The notes under the pieces were generated by a model. It saw only the letters and a program-made list of their open reading frames with translations. It was not told where the DNA came from and made no database searches. A stretch of 64,000 nt of DNA from Ascidiaceihabitans donghaensis. GTDB lineage: Bacteria > Pseudomonadota > Alphaproteobacteria > Rhodobacterales > Rhodobacteraceae. Positions 7,624-15,318 of the stretch are shown in pieces; positions within the stretch are counted from its first letter, which is position 1, and each line of letters starts with the position of its first letter. The translations under genes and the position numbers were made by a program. The stretch lies in assembly GCF_900302465.1 (NCBI RefSeq), contig NZ_OMOR01000003.1, forward strand, positions 1 to 64,000, given 5' to 3'.

Positions 7624-9293
7624 CGCACCGTCAGCTTTTCAGGCGCGGCCATCCATTCGCGCCCTTTCAACATTGCTTTCCAATAGACCGGGGGCAGTAT
7701 CTTTTCTTTCAAAAGCCACGCGAGGCGGCTGGGTTTGGTCCCGTCAATCAGCCAGTTTGGAAAACTGGGTTGCAAGGTCCCGCCATAGCCGAATTCAGCC
7801 AGAACGATTTTGCCACGTTCCACCGTCAGCGGGCACGATCCATAGCCATCATATTGCGACACCGGCGCACGACCGTCGATGTCAGCGATAATGTTGTCCG
7901 CCACCACAGGGGCTTGTTTGCGCGCTGCGGCTGCGGTCTTGGCGTTGGGGGCGTTCATCACATCGCCAAGCGACCAGATGTTTTCATGGGTTTTGTGGCG
8001 CAGGGTTGCCTGATCCACATCAACCCACCCCGCCCCATCAGCCAGAGGTGACACCGAAATGAAGTCGGGTGCGCATTGCGGCGGGGTGACGTGGATCATG
8101 TCAAATTCGACCTCGATCCGTTCCACCGGAGTGTCAGGCTTGGCCACATCAAACCACGCCTTTTTGGCCGGGCCATCAATCGCCACAAGGTTGCTAAAAA
8201 AGTTCAACCCAATGCGATATTTATCAACATAGGTTTGCAGTGCAGGCACATAATCCTTCACGCCAAAAAGCACACCGCCCGCGTTGTGAAATTCGATCTC
8301 GATGTTGTTGATGGTTTCGGTGCGCGTCCAGTGATCTGCCGACAGATAGATTGCCTTTTGGGGCGCCCCTGCGCATTTTATCGGCATGGGCGGCTGTGTG
8401 AAAATCGCCCGCCCGGACGTCATGCCCGACACCAGTTCCCACGTGTAGGGGGCCAAATCGTACCGGTAATTCGATGTCACGCCATTGCGGCCCAGTGTGT
8501 CCACAAGCCCTTCAACACGGTGCCAGTCCAGTTTCAAACCCGGACACACAACCAGCCGTTTGTATTTGACCACGCGGCACCCATCGAGGATCACCGCATC
8601 CTTTTCAGGTTCAAACGCGGCCACCGCCGATTTCAGCCAATGCACGCCCTTCGGCACCAAAGACCCCATCGTGCGCACTGTGTCTTGTGCCGCAAAAACG
8701 CCACCACCCACCATGGTCCATCCAGGTTGGTAGTAGTGCGCATCTGCCGGATCAATCACGGCGATTTCCAACTCTGGTTTGCGGGCCTTAAGACTTGAGG
8801 CCGCGGCAATACCCGACGCCCCCGCCCCGACAATCACAACGTCATAAGACGCGTCCGCCTGATCTGCCGGGGTCGTGCCACCATTCGCGATGCGCCGCAC
8901 AACGCCTTTCATGTCGTATCCAGCAGCCTTGGTCGCACTTAGGATATCAGCCAGCGGCATGTCTTTGGCCTGTGCCAAAGACCAAAGCGTCGCAGACCGC
9001 GTTCCGGTGCGACAATAGGCCAGCACGGGCTTAGGCAACGCCTTAAGTTCTGCCGCAAAATCGTGGGTATCGGCATCGTGAACCATGCCACCGGATACAG
9101 GGATATACCGCATGTCCAACCCGAGTTTTTCAGCGGTTTTCGCCAGTTCCTCAAATGTGGGTTGATCTGCACCTTCACCGTCTGGGCGGTTGCAGATGAC
9201 GGATTTAATACCCCGTTCTTTAATTGCCGCCAGATCGGTTTCCGAAATTTGCGCGGCAACAAGGAACTGGTCCGAGATTTTGTGAAGATTCAT
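7620..9293 (-). CDS. sqr: DUF442 phosphatase-like domain fused to sulfide:quinone oxidoreductase
   Basis: A 557-residue fusion. Residues 1-110 are a DUF442 (Blh-type, protein-tyrosine-phosphatase fold) domain with the active-site loop YCRTGTRS (Cys94, Arg99). Residues 150-557 are a flavoprotein with the FAD-binding GAGASG motif. Cys307 in VKCAGAPQK-like IKCAGAPQK and Cys487 in YDGYGSCPL align by motif with the redox cysteines of SQOR-type (type II) sulfide:quinone oxidoreductases, which oxidise H2S to a persulfide and reduce ubiquinone. The start chosen is the ATG preceded by AAAGAGAA; thirteen in-frame residues upstream lack conservation. It lies between the persulfide dioxygenase and SulP genes, with tight spacing, so the operon probably turns sulfide into sulfite and moves an anion. 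Fusions of DUF442 to such oxidoreductases are known in databases; the role of the phosphatase-like part is unclear. Confidence 0.9.
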   Translation of the reverse strand: MNLHKISDQFLVAAQISETDLAAIKERGIKSVICNRPDGEGADQPTFEELAKTAEKLGLDMRYIPVSGGMVHDADTHDFAAELKALPKPVLAYCRTGTRSATLWSLAQAKDMPLADILSATKAAGYDMKGVVRRIANGGTTPADQADASYDVVIVGAGASGIAAASSLKARKPELEIAVIDPADAHYYQPGWTMVGGGVFAAQDTVRTMGSLVPKGVHWLKSAVAAFEPEKDAVILDGCRVVKYKRLVVCPGLKLDWHRVEGLVDTLGRNGVTSNYRYDLAPYTWELVSGMTSGRAIFTQPPMPIKCAGAPQKAIYLSADHWTRTETINNIEIEFHNAGGVLFGVKDYVPALQTYVDKYRIGLNFFSNLVAIDGPAKKAWFDVAKPDTPVERIEVEFDMIHVTPPQCAPDFISVSPLADGAGWVDVDQATLRHKTHENIWSLGDVMNAPNAKTAAAARKQAPVVADNIIADIDGRAPVSQYDGYGSCPLTVERGKIVLAEFGYGGTLQPSFPNWLIDGTKPSRLAWLLKEKILPPVYWKAMLKGREWMAAPEKLTVR

Positions 9294-9341
9294 ATGCGTT
9301 TCTCTTTGTGGGGCGTTTAAGGCCAGTTTCAAAAGGTGCTT

Positions 9342-10226
9342 TCAGATCGCGTTGACGGGCACCTTAAGCACAGGTTTGCCGTCTTCCGACTTGGGCACAT
9401 CGCCTGCGCGCATGTTCACCTGAAGCGAGGGCAAAATCAGCTTTGGCACATCGAGGGTCGCATCCCGTGTTTCGCGGAATTTGACGAACTCTTCCCGGCT
9501 TTTGCCTTGGCCGACATGGATGTTTTCGGCCTTTTGCGTGGCTACCGTGGTTTCCCACATGATATCGCGGCCACCGGGCCCATAGTCATGGCACATGAAC
9601 AGGCGCATATCGTCGGGCAGCGCCAACACCTTTTGAATAGAATCGTAAAGCGCGCCTGCGTCTCCGCCGGGGAAATCTGCCCGCGCCGACCCACCATCTG
9701 GCATAAACAGCGTATCGCCTGCAAAGGCCGCATCGCCAATCACATGCACCATACAGGCAGGTGTGTGGCCCGGTGTGTGCATCGCAACGCCGGTCATGCC
9801 ACCAATGTTGTACGTGTCGCCGTCTTTGAACAACCTGTCGAATTGCGACCCGTCACGCTGGAACTCGGTGCCTTCGTTGAACACTTTGCCGAAGGTTTCC
9901 TGCACGACCGTGATTTGATCCCCGATCCCGATTTGGCCACCAAGCTTGGATTGAATGTAAGGGGCCGCAGACAAGTGATCTGCATGCACATGTGTTTCAA
10001 TCAGCCATTCCAACTGCAACTTGTGCTTTTCGATATAGGCGATGATCTGATCTGCGTGTTCGTAGGTGATCCGTCCGGCAGCATAGTTGATGTCCATCAC
10101 GGAATCGATCACAGCGCATGACGATGATGCGGGGTCTGTCACCACGTAGCTGATCGTGTTGGTTTGCGCGTCAAAGAAGGGTTCGATCTTTGGGTGAATG
10201 TGCATGTTGGTCGGAACCTTGGCCAT
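9342..10226 (-). CDS. MBL-fold persulfide dioxygenase (ETHE1/Blh type)
   Basis: A 294-residue metallo-beta-lactamase-fold protein. Iron ligands are visible in THVHADHLSA (HxHxDH), HTPGHTPACM (third His), FAGDTLF (bridging Asp) and MCHDYGPGG (final His). The GDTLFMPDGGSARADFPGG stretch is typical of persulfide dioxygenases that oxidise glutathione persulfide to sulfite. It is the first gene of a three-gene operon with SQR, 48 bp ahead of the SQR start. I chose the ATG at 10226 because GGAG sits seven bases before it; an ATG twelve bases upstream would overlap that ribosome-binding site. No ArsR/BigR-type repressor gene, which often accompanies this pair, is present; two inverted repeats in the divergent promoter may bind a regulator encoded elsewhere. 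Confidence 0.92.
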   Translation of the reverse strand: MAKVPTNMHIHPKIEPFFDAQTNTISYVVTDPASSSCAVIDSVMDINYAAGRITYEHADQIIAYIEKHKLQLEWLIETHVHADHLSAAPYIQSKLGGQIGIGDQITVVQETFGKVFNEGTEFQRDGSQFDRLFKDGDTYNIGGMTGVAMHTPGHTPACMVHVIGDAAFAGDTLFMPDGGSARADFPGGDAGALYDSIQKVLALPDDMRLFMCHDYGPGGRDIMWETTVATQKAENIHVGQGKSREEFVKFRETRDATLDVPKLILPSLQVNMRAGDVPKSEDGKPVLKVPVNAI

Positions 10227-10282
10227 TTGGATCTCCATTTTTGGCTTTGGTTAGATTTCGCACCATCGGCACTTGGCCGTCA

Positions 10283-10295
10283 GTGACATGGTCAC
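10283..10295. promoter_or_regulatory. Inverted repeat GTGAC-N3-GTCAC in the divergent sulfur operon/effector module promoter
   Basis: A perfect 5-bp inverted repeat with a three-base spacer, 57 bp upstream of the persulfide dioxygenase start and about 135 bp upstream of the DUF4123 start. Its size suits a small dimeric repressor. The regulator is not identified. Confidence 0.4.
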
Positions 10296-10305
10296 ACTCC
10301 GCGCG

Positions 10306-10320
10306 ATCCTCGACTAGGAT
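10306..10320. promoter_or_regulatory. Inverted repeat ATCCT-N5-AGGAT in the same divergent promoter
   Basis: A second perfect 5-bp inverted repeat, with its centre 24 bp from the centre of the first, so both lie on nearly the same face of the helix. The pair may form a compound operator. It is followed by GCACACTATATTG, which could contain a -10 element for the rightward gene. Assignment is inference. Confidence 0.35.
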
Positions 10321-10429
10321 GCACACTATATTGCCATAAGCCGCCGAACCCCGCGGCTGGGGCTTTTCGCCCAAATCGGAATGCTGTAAGCACCGCGCAT
10401 CGGGTTATGTGTTCGGGGTCAAAGGTGCG

Positions 10430-11128
10430 ATGTCTGACGGAGATGTGTGGACAGGGATTGCGGCGCAACCGGACGTATCGGGACAACAAGCGCCGCGGTT
10501 TCAACTGAAAATCGAACGGCACCCGACCACACAACCTGCCGCATTGGAAAATGTACCGCCATGGGACCGCCCTTGGGTTGATCCGGATGCGGGTGATGTG
10601 CTGTTTCAAAAACAAATCACATCCCCACGACGCCATACATACCTTTTGGTTGACGCGGGATTGCGGGCCAAGACCGCGGGGTTCTTTGATCTGGACGAAG
10701 TGGATGTGCCCTGCCGCTGCTTGTTCAAAGGCAAAGCTGCGCAGGATTTGAAAAACGTTGCGCCGTACCTGATTGATCTGACTTTGCCTGAGGGCGCGTG
10801 GGACGATGCGGGCCTTGTCCCGCAGTTCCACAAGAATTTCTTTGCCAAACACTGGTCCACGGAAACAGGTATTTTGATCCAGTCCACAGCCACATTAGAT
10901 GAGGTCTGGGCGCATTTTCGCAAGTTCACCAAAGTTATGATGCCCGACAAGAAAGTGGCGTATTTCCGGTTCTGGGATCCGCGCATGCTGATCCATTTCC
11001 TTCAGGCATGCACCCCTGCCGAACTTGAGCATTTCTTCCTGCACCCCGATGATGCGCTGTTTTCCGTCACCTTTTCAGAGCTGTTTCAATCCATTTCGTT
11101 GCGCAGTGCACGGCTGGAGGCCATTTGA
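10430..11128 (+). CDS. DUF4123 T6SS effector adaptor/chaperone
   Basis: A 232-residue protein of the DUF4123 family (Tap/TEC). Family features seen: a start-of-domain strand (YLLVDAGLR), a central LFKGKAAQDLKNVAPYLIDL, then TGILIQSTATLDEVWAHFRKFTKV and the hallmark FRFWDPRML. DUF4123 proteins are cytosolic adaptors that load a cargo effector, usually encoded next door, onto the VgrG spike of a T6SS. Start ATG follows AAAGGTG; a GTG seven codons upstream is a weaker option. It is the first gene of a four-gene module (stop/start overlap with the next gene) that stands alone here, 28 kb from the T6SS structural genes and without vgrG. The likely cargo is the HExxH protein two genes downstream. 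Confidence 0.85.
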   Translation: MSDGDVWTGIAAQPDVSGQQAPRFQLKIERHPTTQPAALENVPPWDRPWVDPDAGDVLFQKQITSPRRHTYLLVDAGLRAKTAGFFDLDEVDVPCRCLFKGKAAQDLKNVAPYLIDLTLPEGAWDDAGLVPQFHKNFFAKHWSTETGILIQSTATLDEVWAHFRKFTKVMMPDKKVAYFRFWDPRMLIHFLQACTPAELEHFFLHPDDALFSVTFSELFQSISLRSARLEAI

Positions 11129-11889
11129 TGTTTGCCATCACGCCAGCCCACGAAGCAGGGTTTGAAGACTACCGCCGCGAACGGTTCATAGAAGAACTGG
11201 CGCTTGGCAGTTATGATTTCATCGCTGATGACGCGCCGTTTCTGACAAAAGACCAACGGTTGAAGGGCGCAAGGTTCATCTACCAAAGTGCGGAAAACGC
11301 AGGCTACGAAACGCGGGGCGGTTGTTTCTTTTGGTTGAACATGGCGGTGCTGTTTGGATCGCATTTTTCGAGCGACCCGCAGTTTGGCATCATCGCGCCC
11401 CGTCACGGTCAAACAGGGGGGTCACGCGAACTGGCGGATCTCAGCCGCGTCTACACGCAGGTCGCCAACTATGTCAGTCAGGTTCTGGGCGGCCCGTCCA
11501 ACCGGATTTACAATGCGGCTGTGGCGGAATTCGTGACGCAAATGGACGATGTGCACGGGCTGCAAGACCTGACAGATGCCGCAAGTGTGTCGGCGCGCCT
11601 GTCCGCGCTTTATCCGCAAAAACAAAAGTCGCATGGGCGTGTCTATCTGGGAAAGCTGGACAGCGGTGCCTATCAGGCAAAAGCCCTGCGATTGTTTCAA
11701 GCCGATGACATGCGTACAGTGTATTTTGTGGCCGCCATGGAAATGTTCTTTGGCCATCAGTTCGAGACAGATTTTTTCAAACCCTGGATTGGGGCGGCCA
11801 TTGCGGAGTGTGGTCCCTCTGGAACAGATGGTCCTTTGGATGTGCGTCCGCTGACAAAGCAGGTTAAGCTGTGGGTAGACAATGAGTAG
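11128..11889 (+). CDS. Unknown protein in DUF4123 effector module
   Basis: I do not recognise this 253-residue protein. It has no signal peptide or membrane helix. It is rich in aromatic residues and has a long middle part with a helical look (ELADLSRVYTQVANYVSQ). Its ATG overlaps the DUF4123 stop codon as TGATG, so translation is coupled and the two products are probably made in fixed ratio. The following zincin gene begins 11 bp after its stop. By position it could be a co-chaperone, a spike-tip accessory or an effector domain separated from its adaptor. Start by the overlapping ATG is preferred over the TTG one codon earlier. Confidence 0.75.
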   Translation: MFAITPAHEAGFEDYRRERFIEELALGSYDFIADDAPFLTKDQRLKGARFIYQSAENAGYETRGGCFFWLNMAVLFGSHFSSDPQFGIIAPRHGQTGGSRELADLSRVYTQVANYVSQVLGGPSNRIYNAAVAEFVTQMDDVHGLQDLTDAASVSARLSALYPQKQKSHGRVYLGKLDSGAYQAKALRLFQADDMRTVYFVAAMEMFFGHQFETDFFKPWIGAAIAECGPSGTDGPLDVRPLTKQVKLWVDNE

Positions 11890-11900
11890 GATGGTAGCGA

Positions 11901-12623
11901 ATGGGACGTGAAGCCGCGTTACAAGACCCCAACCAGCGTGCCGGCGCGGGCGAACGTGTCACGTGTATATCCGGCAATTGTTGCGACCCCGCCACGTGGC
12001 CCGCGCGGTGGGATATGGTGTGCATCAGGTGTATCTTTTGCCCCGATGATGCTGATGTCATGTCGTATATCCGCAGCAATCTCAAAGTGTTGACATACGA
12101 TCGCATCTATTGGGAAGACCCCTATTTTGACGGAACACGGTGGGGCACACGTACCATCGAAGGACTGGGATCGGCGGACGGCAACACCATTACCATCCTC
12201 TCTGGGAAAAGCTGCCCTGAAGCCGCTGACATTTTGTACCACGAAACATGGCACACACATCAACCCGAAGACATGCTGGCCAACGCCAAGGAACTGGAAG
12301 CCTACACCGTCACGGAAAGCTGGCTTATCCGCAAGGAATTGCCCGGAACCGCCGAATTCCGCATGGTTGATTCTTATGGAAACACAGTGCCTGATCCGGT
12401 GGCCATTCAGGAATTTATTGACCGCGAATACCCCGGCGGCACGTCAGACGCCCCGTCCATGGTGCCCCAAAGCTTTCAAGCTGATCCGCCAATGACCGAA
12501 TTTTATGACTATGACAAAGGTGAATATGTGTGGTTGCCATCGAAAGAAGGCGACAGCTTGTATGGGCCTCAATTCACCGTGGGTGGCGGCGAAATTCCCG
12601 CAGACGAATTTTATTGTGAGTGA
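11901..12623 (+). CDS. Predicted zinc metallopeptidase (HExxH), candidate T6SS effector
   Basis: A 240-residue protein with LYHETWHTHQ: His114, Glu115 and His118 form an HExxH motif, and Glu131 or Glu133 in KELEAYTVTESW is well placed as the third ligand, as in gluzincins. This HExxH plus ELxAY layout is common in toxin-associated metallopeptidase domains. The N-terminal 50 residues contain six Cys (CISGNCC and CIRCIFC), unusual for a cytosolic enzyme and compatible with metal or disulfide bonding after delivery. There is no signal peptide, as expected for T6SS cargo. AGGATGG lies just before the ATG. It sits behind the DUF4123 adaptor and before a small protein that might be its immunity partner. 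The family is not one I can name; substrate unknown. Confidence 0.65.
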   Translation: MGREAALQDPNQRAGAGERVTCISGNCCDPATWPARWDMVCIRCIFCPDDADVMSYIRSNLKVLTYDRIYWEDPYFDGTRWGTRTIEGLGSADGNTITILSGKSCPEAADILYHETWHTHQPEDMLANAKELEAYTVTESWLIRKELPGTAEFRMVDSYGNTVPDPVAIQEFIDREYPGGTSDAPSMVPQSFQADPPMTEFYDYDKGEYVWLPSKEGDSLYGPQFTVGGGEIPADEFYCE

Positions 12624-12652
12624 TCGGATGACAGCCAAAAAGGCAAAATCAT

Positions 12653-13063
12653 ATGGACTATCCTGTCGACGCCTTTGCGGTCATCCATCCTTTGAGTGTG
12701 CAAGTGGAGCATCACGTGTCTGAAACAGTTGCCCTGAAATGTGGCGAGATATTTGTCGATGTGCCCAAAGGCCAAGCGCAGCAGTTTGCGGATGCTTTGG
12801 ACACCTATCTGGCCGATGAAAAGAACACAGCCACGATCGACCCGTCTTTGCAGCGCTATGTTTTGTCGCCGCGCAAATTCGAATATCTGCCGGATCGCCA
12901 ATTGATCCGCCACGGGGCGTGGCAGTTGCGCTGCTCGGGTCCGGGGCTGTTTCACTGGATGTTGCAACCTGTGCGCAAATTCATGTTTTCGGCTGATTTG
13001 GCTTATGTCAAAGACGACGATGTGTGGGGTGTGTACAAGTTGCGCACCACGCGTTTTCGCTAA
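12653..13063 (+). CDS. Small unknown protein, last gene of effector module
   Basis: A 136-residue protein with no signal peptide, no membrane helix and no family I recognise. It is mixed alpha/beta in appearance, with an aromatic and basic C-terminal half (WQLRC, FHWMLQPVRKFMFS). It starts 29 bp after the zincin gene on the same strand, and the ribosome-binding site (AAGG) is weak. Position behind a presumed toxin gene makes an immunity protein the simplest guess. Against this, a periplasm-targeted toxin would need an exported immunity protein, and this one has no export signal. The gene ends 33 bp before a convergent membrane protein gene. Confidence 0.6.
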   Translation: MDYPVDAFAVIHPLSVQVEHHVSETVALKCGEIFVDVPKGQAQQFADALDTYLADEKNTATIDPSLQRYVLSPRKFEYLPDRQLIRHGAWQLRCSGPGLFHWMLQPVRKFMFSADLAYVKDDDVWGVYKLRTTRFR

Positions 13064-13096
13064 GACGGCACAATCGCGGGCCAACCTTTTGGCGCT

Positions 13097-13765
13097 TTAG
13101 TGCCCGTTCAGCGCGGCCCAAATTCCAAAGGTGCCCACCAGAACCAAGCTGACGGCCCACACAAGATCAAGGTTGAACCAGGTCTTGGACAAAAACCGCA
13201 ACCCAAGCCATTTGTAAATGACAACGGCAATGACCCCGCCCGCGACGGTCATGGCACCAGTGTGGGTCAACGCCACCACAAAGGCTGTCATTATGTTGGC
13301 TTGCATCAAGGTTTCGGCCGCCTGGTGTCCTGCGTCGGCGTCAATGCCGCAAATGCCAAGGAATAGTGGCACCAGCATCAATCCGGCCCCATGTGCGTTC
13401 GCCGCAATAAAAGACCACAGCGCCAGTCGGGCGGGATGAATACGTGCCAGAATTTTGGGATGACGGCGGTTGATCAGCAAATAGACCCCCATGGCAATCA
13501 CCAAGGCCCCTGCCCCCACGCGCAGTTCAACCTGCCATTCTACCAAAAAGAACATCAGCGAAAAAGGCAGCAGAATTGCCAGCATCGCCAGAAAATGCCC
13601 AAGCGCCAAAAGCCCCAACGCTTTCGGCAAAGCGCTGCGTTTGCGTTCCATCAACGCGGCGGAGACGGCCAAAGGCCACCCCATGCCGGGGTTCAATCCG
13701 TGGTACAGTCCTGACAGGATGACGGCCCACCAAAGGGCCGCCACTGTGCTTATGTCACCCAGCAC
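13097..13765 (-). CDS. Multi-pass membrane protein with intramembrane histidines, partner of MtoX
   Basis: A 222-residue protein with about six membrane helices. Three helices contain His in conserved-looking settings: GLYHGLNPGMGWP, ANAHGAGLM and ALTHTGAM. Such patterns resemble the NicO/RcnA and related metal-handling permease groups, but I cannot assign a family. The GTG start follows directly on the TAA stop of the mtoX gene, so the two are co-transcribed and probably coupled. Methanethiol oxidases of the SBP56 family are known to need copper, and other mtoX operons carry SCO1/SenC and MauG-type maturation genes; none is seen here. A metal-supply role for this protein is therefore an attractive but unproven inference. 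Confidence 0.75.
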   Translation of the reverse strand: MLGDISTVAALWWAVILSGLYHGLNPGMGWPLAVSAALMERKRSALPKALGLLALGHFLAMLAILLPFSLMFFLVEWQVELRVGAGALVIAMGVYLLINRRHPKILARIHPARLALWSFIAANAHGAGLMLVPLFLGICGIDADAGHQAAETLMQANIMTAFVVALTHTGAMTVAGGVIAVVIYKWLGLRFLSKTWFNLDLVWAVSLVLVGTFGIWAALNGH

Positions 13766-15163
13766 TTAGACCGATGGATAACAGAAACTGTCTGTGGAAC
13801 AGTCGCCGCCCTCTAGCCGGATTTGGTGGCTGCGATAGCCTTTGGGGAAGTCGATGTAGAACTTTGGGTCCAGATGGAATCCGTTCTCATCGTTGTTGGC
13901 CATGACCATCTGACCACCTTCGTCGTCTGGATAAAACTGGTCGTCCCATGTGGAATAAAGCGAATTCGTCCAGTACACACGTTTGCCATCGCGGCTGACC
14001 TCGACCATTTGCGGACCATAGGCAAAGGGTTTGCCGTTGGGATGGTTTTCACCTTTGGCGATGCCGCCCAGTTCCACCTTGCCTGCAAGGACGGGGTTCA
14101 TCGGGTCAGTGACGTCATATTGGTGCATTTCGCCCAGACCCCAGCAGGCGACATACAGATATTTGTCGTCCAGACTGAGGTCGATGTCGGTGACCAGCGG
14201 CGGCACAGCACCAAAGCCCTGCAACAAAGGCGGCAGGTTCGCGGGGTCTTCGGGACGCGGATCGATGGTGATGGTCTTCTTGGACTGCCATACCCCATCG
14301 TCATCCCGCCACCACGTGAAGATCGCGCCTTGCAGGTTGCTGGTGTCTACGACCACGCCGCAGAAGCCGTAAGTTTTGGTGGGATCATGGGCGGGGCGAA
14401 TTTCCAACGCCATCTGGTAGTTTTCACCAAAGTCCATGGTCTGGATATTCTTGCGCGCACGCAGGTCCCAGAAATGGATGGAATGGCCGTATTTGTTGGA
14501 CAGCAGGTCTTCGGGCACGACCCCGTTTTCAAACTGCGGCGGCAGACCCCATTCAGAGCTGACCATGTAATCTTGCGGCAGGTTCCACCAAAAATCATAG
14601 TGTTTGTCTTGCTTGCCGCGGTCCATTTCATAGCGGCCAATGATTTCGAAGGTCTCGCAATCCATGATGAAAATACCGGGAGGGCCGTCGGTGCCATCTT
14701 CACCGCCACCGCCAAGGGTCGAAACATAAATGCCTTCGGGACCGCAATGAATAGTGTGGGGGCGCGAATACCCCGTCTTCTCAAAGATTTCTTCGGGTTC
14801 GATGGTCTTGTGGATTTTCGCCTTCAAGGGTTCCTTGACATCGATGATGAAAATACGCGACGACCGGATGCCGGGCACGATCAGATAGCGGCGTTCTAGA
14901 AAGGCATGGCCTGTCAAAGGGGATAAAGACGACGAACAGGCGTTCCAGCCAAAGTGGTGAAATTCGTCCCCTTTTGTGGGTACAATCACCTGATGCACAA
15001 TTTCGCCGTACGTGTCGCTGCCTTCACGCAAATCGACAACAGCGATTCCGTCGGACTGCGACCCATCGGGACTAAGCATCACGGTAAAGGCAAAGTTTTC
15101 AACAGGCGCTTGCATCGCAAGCTTTGGCGACGCGTGAAACGTCGGGTCTGGTCGTAAATTCAT
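13766..15163 (-). CDS. mtoX: Methanethiol oxidase, SBP56/selenium-binding protein family
   Basis: A 465-residue SBP56-family beta-propeller protein, full length for the family. The metal-site region FHHFGWNACSSS includes the conserved His69-His70 and Cys76 (Cys57 in human SELENBP1). Further family landmarks are YSRPHTIHCGPEGIYVS, FWWNLPQDYMVSSEWG and SHQIRLEGGDCSTDSFCYP at the C terminus. The bacterial enzyme converts methanethiol to formaldehyde, H2S and H2O2. No signal peptide is seen, so it is probably cytosolic here. The ATG is preceded by GGGAGGAC; ten upstream in-frame residues are not conserved. A hairpin and an inverted repeat lie in the leader. The sulfide it would release can be handled by the SQR-persulfide dioxygenase operon 3.5 kb away. 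Confidence 0.9.
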   Translation of the reverse strand: MNLRPDPTFHASPKLAMQAPVENFAFTVMLSPDGSQSDGIAVVDLREGSDTYGEIVHQVIVPTKGDEFHHFGWNACSSSLSPLTGHAFLERRYLIVPGIRSSRIFIIDVKEPLKAKIHKTIEPEEIFEKTGYSRPHTIHCGPEGIYVSTLGGGGEDGTDGPPGIFIMDCETFEIIGRYEMDRGKQDKHYDFWWNLPQDYMVSSEWGLPPQFENGVVPEDLLSNKYGHSIHFWDLRARKNIQTMDFGENYQMALEIRPAHDPTKTYGFCGVVVDTSNLQGAIFTWWRDDDGVWQSKKTITIDPRPEDPANLPPLLQGFGAVPPLVTDIDLSLDDKYLYVACWGLGEMHQYDVTDPMNPVLAGKVELGGIAKGENHPNGKPFAYGPQMVEVSRDGKRVYWTNSLYSTWDDQFYPDDEGGQMVMANNDENGFHLDPKFYIDFPKGYRSHQIRLEGGDCSTDSFCYPSV

Positions 15164-15187
15164 TTTGTCCTCCCAATTGACATGGCG

Positions 15188-15228
15188 CATCGTTTTTCGA
15201 TGGTCGTCTTTTTGGGTCCCTTTGGACC
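15188..15228 (-). promoter_or_regulatory. Leader hairpin and inverted repeat upstream of mtoX
   Basis: Two inverted repeats lie in the 155-bp gap between gspF and mtoX. CATCG-TTTTT-CGATG (15188-15202) is 25 bp before the start codon and could fold in the mRNA leader. GGTCC-CTTT-GGACC (15215-15228) is a perfect 5-bp repeat that could be an operator. I saw no clear -35/-10 pair. No function is proven. Confidence 0.35.
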
Positions 15229-15318
15229 AGTCCGCTCCTCGTGTAGATCACTCTGCCTAAGTCTGGATCAAAAACAAGAAATAAGTTCCACCTGAAGATG
15301 TCATGGCGGAACAGAATT

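Noticed and set aside
5857-10226. Reading the SQR fusion's N-terminal domain as a rhodanese
   Set aside because: The loop YCRTGTRS with flanking sequence fits the DUF442/Blh phosphatase-like fold better than a rhodanese CxxxxR/S loop; no sulfurtransferase motif is seen.
13823-14899. A 358-codon plus-strand frame across mtoX
   Set aside because: It is antisense to a complete SBP56 protein; no domain is visible and the residues are those of a reverse-frame shadow.
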